Assembly: GCA_903884125.1 (NCBI GenBank)
Contig: CAISDR010000508.1
Coordinates: 1-9,308, forward strand
Length of the DNA stretch: 9,308 nucleotides
Direction of reading: 5' to 3'
From: an uncultured bacterium
Lineage (GTDB): Bacteria > Pseudomonadota > Alphaproteobacteria > CAISDR01
In this document: in pieces, positions 1 through 7,508 of the stretch
Position numbering within the stretch: the stretch's first letter is position 1
Layout: each line of letters begins with the position of its first letter
The notes under the pieces: model-generated
What the model saw: only the letters and a program-made list of their open reading frames with translations
Database searches by the model: none
What the model was told of the DNA's origin: nothing
Translations under genes and position numbers: made by a program

Positions 1-50
1 CCCTGGTTTTTGTTTTTGGGCGTTCATGTGATCCTTGAGGGGACAAACAG

Positions 51-1154
51 GTGCGTAAACAGCGGCCCCAATCGGGTGTAATCCGATTGACCGACGCTAT
101 AAAGGCGATCGGCCCGGCAACCACCTTTGTCTTTTTGCTGCTGCTTGCAAGTTTTGTTCTGGTCCTGGGTCGGTTTGAACCCGCCGCGGTCGAACGCGTG
201 CGCACCGCCATGATCGATACCATGGCCCCCGTCCTTGATGTGCTGGCGCGGCCAATAGATACAACCCGCCAGCTTGTGGACGAGATCGACAGTCACATGG
301 ATCTGCGCGCGGAAAATCTGCGCCTGAAAGAAGAAGTCGAACGGCTAAATGCCTGGCAGGCGCTGGCAAGAAACCTGGTTGAGGAAAATAAAAGCCTGCG
401 CCAGCTGACCGGGCTTTCCCCCGATCCGCAGACAACTTTTGTCACGGCCCGCGTCGTTGCGGATGCCGGTGGTCCATTTGTCAGAACCATACTCATCAGT
501 GCGGGAGAAAAAGATGGCATCCAGCGCGGTCAGGCGATTGCCACCGGTGATGGCATTGTCGGTCGCATCGTTGGTGTGGGTGCGCGCGCTTCGCGTGTTT
601 TGTTGCTCACAGACCTCAACAGTCGGGTGCCGGTCATCATTCAGGGCACCAAACTGCGTTCCATGCTGATCGGTGACAACAGCCCGCACCCGAAACTCGA
701 TTTCCTGCCATCATCGGCCGCCGTTAATCCGGGTGATCGGATTGTCACATCTGGTGATGGCGGCATGTTCCCCGCAGGCCTGCCAGTTGGTGTGGTTAAA
801 TCCATGGACGGAAGAATTCCGCGCATCCAGCTTTTTGTGGATTTGAAAAAGCTGGATTTTGTTCGGGTCCTGCGCTTCCAGATGCAATTGAACATTGATG
901 ATACAGGTCCAATGGTTATTGCGCCGCCAGGTTCTGGAACGCCGTTGGCTGCGGCACCACTCGGCAATGCCGGAATGTCATCGCCTGTGGCACCGATTGT
1001 GCTTCGCGATCTGGCAGCGGCACCTAAAACTTTGCAGCCCGGCGCAAATGCCCGCAGCGCCGCCCCGCCAACATCGGTGGCCGATCCTGCGCCAACGCCG
1101 ACCAGCACCGCCACCGAGGAAAACGAAACCGATCCGCCGGACCGTCCCGAATGA
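51..1154 (+). CDS. mreC: Rod shape-determining protein MreC
   Basis: MreC is the bitopic inner-membrane scaffold of the elongasome. Its periplasmic part links MreB/MreD to PBP2 and RodA. The 367-residue product has a short basic cytoplasmic N-terminus, one membrane helix at about residues 23-40, a coiled coil at about 84-122 (LRAENLRLKEEVERLN and following heptads), then the two beta-barrel domains typical of the family (about 125-285, with motifs such as GDGIVGRIVGVG and VTSGDGGMFPAGLPVG). A Pro/Ala/Thr-rich, probably disordered tail follows (about 288-367). The start is GTG at 51, chosen because GAGGGG at 37-42 lies 8 bases upstream. Only 50 bases of the preceding region are present; mreB is expected before it. 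The stop TGA overlaps an ATG (ATGA at 1151-1154) that opens a micro-ORF leading to mreD. Identification is secure. Confidence 0.96.
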   Translation: MRKQRPQSGVIRLTDAIKAIGPATTFVFLLLLASFVLVLGRFEPAAVERVRTAMIDTMAPVLDVLARPIDTTRQLVDEIDSHMDLRAENLRLKEEVERLNAWQALARNLVEENKSLRQLTGLSPDPQTTFVTARVVADAGGPFVRTILISAGEKDGIQRGQAIATGDGIVGRIVGVGARASRVLLLTDLNSRVPVIIQGTKLRSMLIGDNSPHPKLDFLPSSAAVNPGDRIVTSGDGGMFPAGLPVGVVKSMDGRIPRIQLFVDLKKLDFVRVLRFQMQLNIDDTGPMVIAPPGSGTPLAAAPLGNAGMSSPVAPIVLRDLAAAPKTLQPGANARSAAPPTSVADPAPTPTSTATEENETDPPDRPE

Positions 1155-1192
1155 GCCAGAACGATATTCATATTGTCAGGATAATCGCGTGA
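1151..1192 (+). other. 13-codon micro-ORF bridging mreC and mreD
   Basis: An ATG overlaps the mreC stop (ATGA, 1151-1154) and opens MSQNDIHIVRIIA, ending at TGA 1190-1192. That TGA overlaps the GTG at 1189 that is the likely mreD start (GTGA). It could pass terminating ribosomes from mreC to mreD by two coupling steps, or it could simply be chance in a 34-base spacer. I see no reason to think that the peptide itself has a function. Confidence 0.3.
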
Positions 1193-1713
1193 TTGCCATG
1201 ACTCCGAATATTCTGGCGCGGCTTGATCGCATGTGGCGCAGTTTTCTGCCCACAATTTCCGTGGTCCTTTCCGTATTACTGACAGTGCTTCCCATCGGCC
1301 TGCCGAGCCTGAATGTCGTCATGCCGGTGTTCACCCTGATGTCGATTTATTACTGGACACTGGCGCGTCCGGATCTGATGGCCGCCCCTTTTATTTTCCT
1401 GATCGGACTGTTTCAGGATTCACTGTCCGGTGCGCCCATGGGCCTATCGGCCATGGTCTTTCTTTCCGGCCATTATTTCGTGATCTCGCAGCGGCGTCTG
1501 CTTGCCGGTCAGGCTTTTGCACTGACCTGGTTTGGATTTTCAGTTCTGGCCATCATGGCTTCGACCTTCGCCTGGATCATTGTTTGCGTATTCTACACCC
1601 GGTTGGTCCCGATTGGCCCAAGTGCGGTGCAAGCCTTTCTGACCATTGTGCTATATCCGCCCGTTGCTTCGGTGCTGTCGCAGGTGCACCGCCTGTTACC
1701 ACGCGAGATATAG
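1189..1713 (+). CDS. mreD: Rod shape-determining protein MreD
   Basis: MreD is a small polytopic inner-membrane protein of the elongasome that binds MreC. The product is 174 residues from GTG 1189, or 171 from ATG 1198, which is normal for the family. It is very hydrophobic with about five membrane segments (for example SVVLSVLLTVLPIGLP near the N-terminus and VLAIMASTFAWIIVCVFY later). The family signature GLFQDSLSGAPMGLSA lies at about residues 73-88. GTG 1189 is preferred because AGGA at 1178-1181 sits 7 bases upstream, while ATG 1198 has no ribosome binding site at normal distance. The same reading frame stays open far upstream inside mreC, but that stretch is out of frame with mreC and has no membrane character, so it is not part of this gene. 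The stop is 3 bases before mrdA. Confidence 0.93.
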   Translation: MIAMTPNILARLDRMWRSFLPTISVVLSVLLTVLPIGLPSLNVVMPVFTLMSIYYWTLARPDLMAAPFIFLIGLFQDSLSGAPMGLSAMVFLSGHYFVISQRRLLAGQAFALTWFGFSVLAIMASTFAWIIVCVFYTRLVPIGPSAVQAFLTIVLYPPVASVLSQVHRLLPREI

Positions 1714-1716
1714 ATC

Positions 1717-3582
1717 ATGGATTCCCGCGATATTGAACGTACAAAGGCCTTAACCCGCAGGGCTGTCACCTTAGGGGGGATGAAGGCTGCGCTTTTTGTC
1801 GTACTGGCCGGGCGCATGTATTACCTGCAGGTGATTGACGGTGCGCAATATCAGATGCTGGCCGAACAAAACCGGATCAACATCCGACTGCTGGCGCCGC
1901 CGCGCGGGCTGATCCGTGACCGGTTTGGTGTCGAACTGGCAACCAACAAACAGAATCTTCGGGTGGTGCTGATCCCGGAACAGTCGGATGATGTAACCGC
2001 AACACTGGACGGACTGGCAAAGCTGGTGCCATTGGGCGAGACAACACGCGCCAGACTGTTACGCGAAATTCGACGTACACGTGGATATATTCCGGTATCG
2101 GTCGCAGAAAATCTATCCTGGGGGCAGTTTTCATCCGTCAATCTGAACATGCCGGACCTGTCTGGCGTCCAGCCCGAGATTGGTGAAACACGGCATTATC
2201 CATTCAGCGAAATCACGGCTCATACAATTGGCTATGTGGCACCGGTTCCCGAAGGACAGACCGAAGGCGATCCTCTACTGCAATTACCCGGATTTCGCAT
2301 TGGCAAATCCGGGCTTGAAAAAACTTATGATCTGAAACTGCGCGGCAAAGCGGGCAACAGCCGGGTTGAAGTTGATGCTTTCGGCCGTTCAATCCGCGAG
2401 CTTGCCCGACAGGATGGCGATCTTGGCGCGGAAGTCGTTTTGACACTGGACATGGAATTGCAGAAATACGCCTTTGAACGTCTGGGCGGGGAAAGCGCAT
2501 CTGCCATTGTGATCGATGTGCAAAACGGTGATCTGCTGGCGATGGTATCAACACCGGCATTTGATCCCAACACATTCAACGTCGGCCTGACCAATGCCCA
2601 GTGGAACACCTATCTGCGCAATGACCACAAGCCGCTGACCAATAAATGCATTGCCGGATTATATGCACCGGGATCGACCTATAAGCTGAGTGTGGCGCTT
2701 GCCGGATTGGAAAGCGGAGCCATTGATACAAATTTCCGCGTTTTCTGCTCTGGCAAAAAGCAGATGGGGAATGTCACCTTTCACTGCTGGCAGAAGAACG
2801 GGCATGGCACGGTGGACCTGCATGATGCGCTGAAAGGATCGTGCGATGTATATTTTTATGAAGCAGCCTTGCGGATCGGCATGGACCGTATGGCAGAGAT
2901 GTCGCAACGACTGGGATTTGGTGCGCCACTGAACGTTGGGTTGTCCGACGAAAAGGCTGGCATATTGCCAACGCGTGCATGGAAAAAAGCAGCACATAAT
3001 GCCCCGGTGACCCAGGGTGATCTGCTTAATGCCGGAATTGGTCAGGGATTTGTACTGGCCACACCGCTGCAATTGGCGACCATGGCCGCACGTGTTGCCA
3101 ATGGGGTCAAGGCGATAAGTCCGAGGCTGGTGCGATCCATTGGTGGTCAGCCTGTTCCTTATGAAGATGCGCCGGATCTTGGCATCGCACGAAGTTCGAT
3201 TGCAGAAGTACAGGCTGGTGCCTATGCCGTTGCAAACGAACCGGGCGGCACAGCCCTGCGGGTGAAACTCGATATCCCAGGCATTAAGCTGTGCGCGAAA
3301 ACCGGCACGGCCCAGGTAAAACGATTAAAGGACGGCGACAAGCGAACACAGGAAGAACTGCCCTGGCAATTACGCAACAACGCATTGTTCATCTGCTGGG
3401 CACCTCATGACGCACCACGCTATGCTGTAGCTGTTGTGGTTGAACATGGGATGAAGGGATCAGCCGTGGCTGGTCCCATTGGTGGTGATATTTTGCGCCA
3501 GGCGATGTTGCGCGATCCGGCACGACTGGCGGCCTATGAAACACCCAAAGGTGCCAAAACCCGCGAAACGGGGCGCGCATGA
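1717..3582 (+). CDS. mrdA: Penicillin-binding protein 2 (elongation-specific peptidoglycan transpeptidase)
   Basis: PBP2 is the class B penicillin-binding protein that cross-links new peptidoglycan during side-wall growth, paired with RodA. The 621-residue protein is close to the usual 600-650. Visible parts in order: a short cytoplasmic tail, one membrane helix (about residues 20-36), the N-terminal pedestal opening with PPRGLIRDRFG, and a C-terminal transpeptidase domain. All three catalytic motifs are intact: S320-T-Y-K323 (acylated serine and general base), S375-C-D377, and K528-T-G530. A conserved HCWQKNGHG stretch (356-364) precedes the second motif, in the region where E. coli PBP2 has been reported to bind zinc. 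The ATG at 1717 has only a weak purine-rich sequence upstream, so translation probably depends on coupling from mreD, 3 bases away. The stop overlaps the rodA start as ATGA. It is a beta-lactam target (amdinocillin/mecillinam type). Confidence 0.97.
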   Translation: MDSRDIERTKALTRRAVTLGGMKAALFVVLAGRMYYLQVIDGAQYQMLAEQNRINIRLLAPPRGLIRDRFGVELATNKQNLRVVLIPEQSDDVTATLDGLAKLVPLGETTRARLLREIRRTRGYIPVSVAENLSWGQFSSVNLNMPDLSGVQPEIGETRHYPFSEITAHTIGYVAPVPEGQTEGDPLLQLPGFRIGKSGLEKTYDLKLRGKAGNSRVEVDAFGRSIRELARQDGDLGAEVVLTLDMELQKYAFERLGGESASAIVIDVQNGDLLAMVSTPAFDPNTFNVGLTNAQWNTYLRNDHKPLTNKCIAGLYAPGSTYKLSVALAGLESGAIDTNFRVFCSGKKQMGNVTFHCWQKNGHGTVDLHDALKGSCDVYFYEAALRIGMDRMAEMSQRLGFGAPLNVGLSDEKAGILPTRAWKKAAHNAPVTQGDLLNAGIGQGFVLATPLQLATMAARVANGVKAISPRLVRSIGGQPVPYEDAPDLGIARSSIAEVQAGAYAVANEPGGTALRVKLDIPGIKLCAKTGTAQVKRLKDGDKRTQEELPWQLRNNALFICWAPHDAPRYAVAVVVEHGMKGSAVAGPIGGDILRQAMLRDPARLAAYETPKGAKTRETGRA

Positions 3583-4730
3583 TCGACTTCGGCTTTTATT
3601 CGGATCGGCAGTCCAGATCCATCCTTCAGAAGCTGGGGGACATGTCATGGACTCTGCTGTTCCTGATCATCGCCACCTGTCTCGTCGGCTTTGTCATGCT
3701 GTATTCGGTCGCAGGCGGTAGCCTTGAACCCTGGGCCGGACGCCAGATTGCGCGATTTTTTATCGGGCTGAGCCTGTTTTTCATTGTGGCTATTGTGGAT
3801 GTGCGCGTCTGGCTTTCCATTTCCTATCCATTCTACCTGTTTGCCTTTGTGCTGGTGGTCGCTGTGGAGATGGCTGGCACAATCGGTATGGGCGCGCAGC
3901 GCTGGATCAATCTGGGACTGTTTCAATTACAGCCCGCCGAACTGATGAAAATCGGCCTGGTGCTGGCACTGGCCCGGTTCTGCCATGGCCTGACGCCGCA
4001 GGATATTTCACGCCCGCTGGTACTTATCATTCCGATTCTGATGATTGTCGTGCCTACATTTTTCGTTGTGCGTCAGCCTGACCTTGGCACGGCCATGCTG
4101 ATGTTTGTCGGCGGCGCAGGCACATTATTCGTTGCCGGTGCATCATGGATTTATTTTCTGAGCGGCGGCGCATTGGGATTGCTGGCGCTTATTCCGGCCT
4201 GGTCATTGCTGCGCGATTATCAGCGCGACCGGGTACTGACATTCCTTGATCCTGGCCGCGATCCATTGGGGGCGGGTTATCATATATTGCAGTCCAAGAT
4301 TGCACTTGGTTCCGGTGGCATGTTCGGCAAGGGTTTCATGCAAGGCACGCAGAGCCAGCTGGATTTCCTGCCGGAAAAGCAGACTGATTTTATCTTTACC
4401 GTGCTGGGCGAGGAATGGGGGTTGATGGGCGGACTTGGCCTTTTGTGTCTGTATTTCCTGACCTTGATGATGATGTATGTGCTGGCACTGCAGATCCGGC
4501 ATCAGTTCGGGCGACTGTTGGTGCTTGGCATCGCCCTGATGTATTTTCTGTATTTGTTCATCAACATCGCCATGGTGATGGGACTGGTCCCGGTAGTAGG
4601 CGAGCCTTTGCCATTTATATCGTATGGCGGAACGTCAATGATGTCCCTCTTGATTTCATTCGGCCTGGTGATGAGCGCTTATATTCACCGCGACATTGAA
4701 ATACCAAGGCGGCCTGGTGCGTTTGGATAA
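3579..4730 (+). CDS. rodA: Peptidoglycan glycosyltransferase RodA (SEDS family)
   Basis: RodA (also MrdB) is the SEDS-family polymerase that joins lipid II into glycan strands in the elongasome, working with PBP2. The 383-residue product is about the usual length and has roughly ten membrane helices. Family motifs are present in order: GMGAQRWINLG with LQPAELMKIG, RQPDLGTA (D168), LPEKQTDFIFTVLGEEWG containing the presumed catalytic Asp (D270, matching D262 of E. coli RodA), and GEPLPFISYGGTS near the C-terminus. The ATG at 3579 overlaps the mrdA stop (ATGA), which fits coupled translation and fixes the start. It is the last gene of the rod operon here. Its TAA at 4728-4730 is directly followed by the stop of the opposing gene, so no terminator lies between them. 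Confidence 0.97.
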   Translation: MIDFGFYSDRQSRSILQKLGDMSWTLLFLIIATCLVGFVMLYSVAGGSLEPWAGRQIARFFIGLSLFFIVAIVDVRVWLSISYPFYLFAFVLVVAVEMAGTIGMGAQRWINLGLFQLQPAELMKIGLVLALARFCHGLTPQDISRPLVLIIPILMIVVPTFFVVRQPDLGTAMLMFVGGAGTLFVAGASWIYFLSGGALGLLALIPAWSLLRDYQRDRVLTFLDPGRDPLGAGYHILQSKIALGSGGMFGKGFMQGTQSQLDFLPEKQTDFIFTVLGEEWGLMGGLGLLCLYFLTLMMMYVLALQIRHQFGRLLVLGIALMYFLYLFINIAMVMGLVPVVGEPLPFISYGGTSMMSLLISFGLVMSAYIHRDIEIPRRPGAFG

Positions 4731-6011
4731 TTATGGCGCCGGTATTCCTGCATCTAAAGCCATAACGAGCTGGTCAATAATCTGATGCCAACTATTGTTC
4801 GGAGTGCGGCGGAACAGACGCATGGTGGGATACCAGATCGAATCGTTTCGATCATGCATCCATCGCCAATCCGGTGGATAGGGGATCAGCACAAAAACCG
4901 GTCGCCCAAGTGCCCCCGCCAGATGGGCAACGGATGTATCCACACTGATCAACAGATCCACATTGCAAATGATTTCTGCGGTGACGGCAAAATCAGTCAG
5001 TGCATTGCCATAGTCAAAGTGACCAAGCAGCTCTTTTCCAAGCGCCGCAATTTCCTCAGCCGTTGCATCTTTCTGGAGGCTGACAAAATCATACTGAGGA
5101 AATTCGCGTGTAATACGCGCGAACAATTCCGCATTTATTGACCGTCGGTGATCATTTTTGTGTTCCTTGTTGCCGCGCCAGACCAGTCCGACAACCGGCC
5201 GCACAGAATTCACACGCTTTTGACAAGGTGCTGGCAAGTATGGGACTGACTGTGCATAGCTGCCGATGTCGGACCAAAGAAAACGGGCTAAGCTCATCAA
5301 CGGCACCTGATAGTCACAATCAGGAACCTTTGTCCCCGTCATCACGATCTGATCCACACCTGGAACATTTGCCATAACCGGTGCCAGACTGACAGAGCAT
5401 TCCAGAAATATTGTCAGTGCAAATTTTTCCTTTAGATATTTCAGGTATCTGGCGAATTGAAATGAATCGCCTGCGCCTTGTTCACAATGGATCAGTACCC
5501 TGGCACCGTGCCTGCTATCGGGTGTCCAGGGTTGAAGTTCTTCACGATGGGGATTGATGGTCTGGTATTGCCAGCGCGCCTCATAGCCCGACCAGCCGCG
5601 AATAAACTCACCCTTGGTCAAGAAGGTAATGCTTTTAAACCAGTCAACCATCGGTAGATTAGGTACGAGGTGGGCAGACCATTCATAGACCCGAAGCGCA
5701 TGATCGAAGTAACTGGCATCATGAAGTCCAAGGCCCAGGGCGACTATGGCCTGAAGATGCTCAGGTTTCAGAACAACAGCTTTAGCAATTGCGGCCGCAG
5801 CCTCTGAAAAACAGTCAGTATCCCGTAATACTGAACCTAGATTGGCATGCGCTTCGAAGAAGTTCGGATGAAGCACAATGGACCGTCGATACGCAGCAAT
5901 GGCAACCTTGGGCGCAGGGGCGTTCTGGGCATCCCAGCCAAAACGGAACCAGGCTGCGGCATCACTGGGTGCCGAAACGACTGTAGCGAGCGACACATCA
6001 ATTACTGGCAT
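4731..6011 (-). CDS. TPR-containing glycosyltransferase-like protein (GT-B fold, GT9-like C-terminus)
   Basis: From ATG at 6011 the product is 426 residues. The N-terminal quarter carries about three tetratricopeptide repeats (about residues 17-50, 51-84, 85-118; e.g. AIAAYRRSIVLHPN, AHANLGSVLRDTDCFSEA, HALRVYEWSAHLVPN). The C-terminal half resembles the ADP-heptose/GT9-like GT-B fold, with ISVDTSVAHLAGALGRPVFV, then PPDWRWMHDRNDSIWYPTMR, a hallmark of TPR-linked glycosyltransferase-like proteins. Such proteins often sit in LPS, capsule or flagellin glycosylation regions; their substrates are mostly unknown, so the role here is inference. A TTG at 6050 would add 13 residues and has GGAGG 15 bases upstream (6066-6070), which is too far to be convincing; an in-frame TAA at 6054-6056 bars anything longer. 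ATG 6011 has no clear ribosome binding site. It is transcribed against rodA and divergently from the CgeB-like gene. Confidence 0.85.
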   Translation of the reverse strand: MPVIDVSLATVVSAPSDAAAWFRFGWDAQNAPAPKVAIAAYRRSIVLHPNFFEAHANLGSVLRDTDCFSEAAAAIAKAVVLKPEHLQAIVALGLGLHDASYFDHALRVYEWSAHLVPNLPMVDWFKSITFLTKGEFIRGWSGYEARWQYQTINPHREELQPWTPDSRHGARVLIHCEQGAGDSFQFARYLKYLKEKFALTIFLECSVSLAPVMANVPGVDQIVMTGTKVPDCDYQVPLMSLARFLWSDIGSYAQSVPYLPAPCQKRVNSVRPVVGLVWRGNKEHKNDHRRSINAELFARITREFPQYDFVSLQKDATAEEIAALGKELLGHFDYGNALTDFAVTAEIICNVDLLISVDTSVAHLAGALGRPVFVLIPYPPDWRWMHDRNDSIWYPTMRLFRRTPNNSWHQIIDQLVMALDAGIPAP

Positions 6012-6320
6012 AATACTGAAATGTCTGTTTGTGATTCCAAATCTGGCCAAGACTTACCAATTTAGCCTCCAAATGCCCAAGTTTGAAAAATTTTCACGTG
6101 CTAAAACCTAATTCAGAGACAGGTGATATCGAAAAATCCCAGCCAGAATTCACTTTAACTTACCCTTATCGATTTTGGCTTAAAATTTTTCCGGAAAATA
6201 TGCCCATCCCAAATATTATTATTTTGTCCGCTGGTGCACATGGGCAAGTTTAGTGACGCATTTGTTAGCGACGATTTTCAATTCCTCAGCTATATCATTG
6301 AACAAATTGGGGTGGATTCG
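6012..6320. promoter_or_regulatory. AT-rich divergent intergenic control region
   Basis: This region separates two divergently read glycosyltransferase-like genes and should hold both promoters. I find no convincing promoter. Weak + strand candidates are TTGGCT (6175-6180) with TATGCC 18 bases later, and an isolated TATTAT at 6214-6219. Two short perfect palindromes are present: TGAAAA-A-TTTTCA at 6084-6096 and TTTTCCGGAAAA at 6187-6198. An imperfect 9-base inverted repeat has arms at 6141-6149 and 6172-6180. If the CgeB-like gene begins at 6234 or 6240, the last 80 bases are coding. Confidence 0.45.
6187..6198. repeat. 12-bp perfect palindrome in the divergent region
   Basis: TTTTCCGGAAAA is a perfect palindrome lying in the spacer of the weak promoter candidate TTGGCT/TATGCC. 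It could be an operator half-site pair, but AT-rich palindromes of this length arise by chance, and I know no regulator for it. Confidence 0.25.
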
Positions 6321-7508
6321 ATGACGAAAATAGGTGAGCGAATTACCGTAATGGGGTGGGGCAAATCTACTGATCTTGCCATTACCTTCTATATTGAGCG
6401 CCTGGCGATTGAATTGGCTAAATATGTGCCAGTACAGCTGGTTGATATTGATGACAAAGCCTCGTTGACAAATGCACTGGCGGCCGCAGAACAAGGGCGG
6501 GTTGAACATTGGATTTCCGTTGCCCATGCCGGTAGCTTCGAGAAGACTTTTTTTCCAATAATGGGTGTATCCCAGGCACAGGCCTTTGCCGAGAAATCGA
6601 AAATCAGAAATGTCCACATTTCGTATGACTGGGATTACTCAACGATTATCGATTTTCCACTTGGCACGCTATACACTAGTTTCACCGAATCCATGCTTGC
6701 CGGAGCGCAAACGTTCTTTCAACGCCCCGCTGCACTTGGGCTACTGGCGCATGCCGCAGTACCGGACGTGAGCCTCGACTGGCGCGATCGCGATATCGAC
6801 ATTATTTTTCCCGGGCATTTGCGATTTGACCCGGCAGAACTGCGTCAGAACTGGCGGTCACTTCCAGGTCTTGGCCCGAAGATCATGGAAGACATCCTGG
6901 ATGCCTGGAACGGTGAACCTAACAAGACCGAGGTGATACCATTGCCGCATGTTTATGCGGCGGCTCATCAGGCCCATGGCGGCGATTTCCCGCTGATGTA
7001 TTTGTTTGAATATCTGGATCATTTTGATAATTATTTGCGGTGTCAGGCGCGTTTTGATCTGGTGTCGCGGGTAACACATGCGCCCATCACTTTCGTCGGG
7101 TCCGGCTGGGATCGATATGCTGCCAGTCATCACCGCATTCTGCCACCAATGTCACAGGAAAAAGTGATGACGCTGGTGCGGCGATCCAAAATCCTGCTCA
7201 ATATGTCGGCACCATATTTCAAATCCCACGAACGAATTTTCTATGGGATGGCTGCTGGCGTGCCGGTTGGCACCTATGGAAAAGGGTTTCTGGCAAATGC
7301 CGAAGATCCGGCACCGGACGAGCCGATCATTTACCTGGAGCCGGAATCAATTGATCATACGCTTTGCCAGGCGCTTAGAAATTCGGATCAATTGCAACAT
7401 CTGGCGATGCGAGCCAATGAAAGATTTCTAACGCATCACACCTGGAAACATCGGGCATTCAAACTGCTATCCCTGATGCAGGAAGCAGCCGAAAAGATAC
7501 CATTGTGA
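6321..7508 (+). CDS. CgeB-like glycosyltransferase (GT-B fold)
   Basis: The product (395 residues from ATG 6321) looks like a family of bacterial glycosyltransferases annotated as CgeB-like. It has an N-terminal Rossmann-like half beginning with RITVMGWGKSTDLAITFYIE and a C-terminal half whose nucleotide-sugar region reads SHERIFYGMAAGVPVGTYG (about residues 302-320), the usual H-E-R-x-F...M-A-x-G-x-P signature. The sugar donor and acceptor cannot be read from the sequence. Start choice: ATG 6321 has GGTGG 5 bases upstream (6311-6315) and lies 7 codons before the first beta strand. GTG 6234 and ATG 6240 are in frame and would add 29 or 27 residues but have no ribosome binding site. The stop TGA overlaps the next gene's GTG (GTGA), so it forms an operon with the reductase. 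A role in surface or flagellin glycosylation is an inference from context. Confidence 0.78.
   Translation: MTKIGERITVMGWGKSTDLAITFYIERLAIELAKYVPVQLVDIDDKASLTNALAAAEQGRVEHWISVAHAGSFEKTFFPIMGVSQAQAFAEKSKIRNVHISYDWDYSTIIDFPLGTLYTSFTESMLAGAQTFFQRPAALGLLAHAAVPDVSLDWRDRDIDIIFPGHLRFDPAELRQNWRSLPGLGPKIMEDILDAWNGEPNKTEVIPLPHVYAAAHQAHGGDFPLMYLFEYLDHFDNYLRCQARFDLVSRVTHAPITFVGSGWDRYAASHHRILPPMSQEKVMTLVRRSKILLNMSAPYFKSHERIFYGMAAGVPVGTYGKGFLANAEDPAPDEPIIYLEPESIDHTLCQALRNSDQLQHLAMRANERFLTHHTWKHRAFKLLSLMQEAAEKIPL

Noticed and set aside
895..1188. Upstream extension of the mreD reading frame overlapping mreC
   Set aside because: It is in another frame than mreC, reads as Arg/Gln/Pro-rich out-of-frame peptide and would give MreD a non-membrane N-terminus; family length fits the start at 1189 or 1198.
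641..1255. 204-codon antisense open frame over mreC
   Set aside because: Low-complexity Ser/Gly/Pro-rich translation opposite a clear mreC, with no recognisable domain; a by-product of codon bias on the coding strand. The same holds for the antisense frames over mrdA and rodA.
4731..4765. Inverted repeat TTATGGC/GCCATAA as a terminator after rodA
   Set aside because: Only 7-bp AT-rich arms with a 21-base loop and no T run, and it lies inside the 3' end of the opposing gene.
5138..5377. Small + strand open frame opposite the TPR glycosyltransferase gene
   Set aside because: Its translation is compositionally odd and the opposite strand carries well-supported protein motifs.
4731..6011. Bacterial O-GlcNAc transferase (GT41) as the identity of the TPR protein
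   Set aside because: Only about three repeats are present and the C-terminal half carries the DTSVAHLAGALGRP and DWRWM signatures of GT9-like TPR proteins, not recognisable GT41 motifs.
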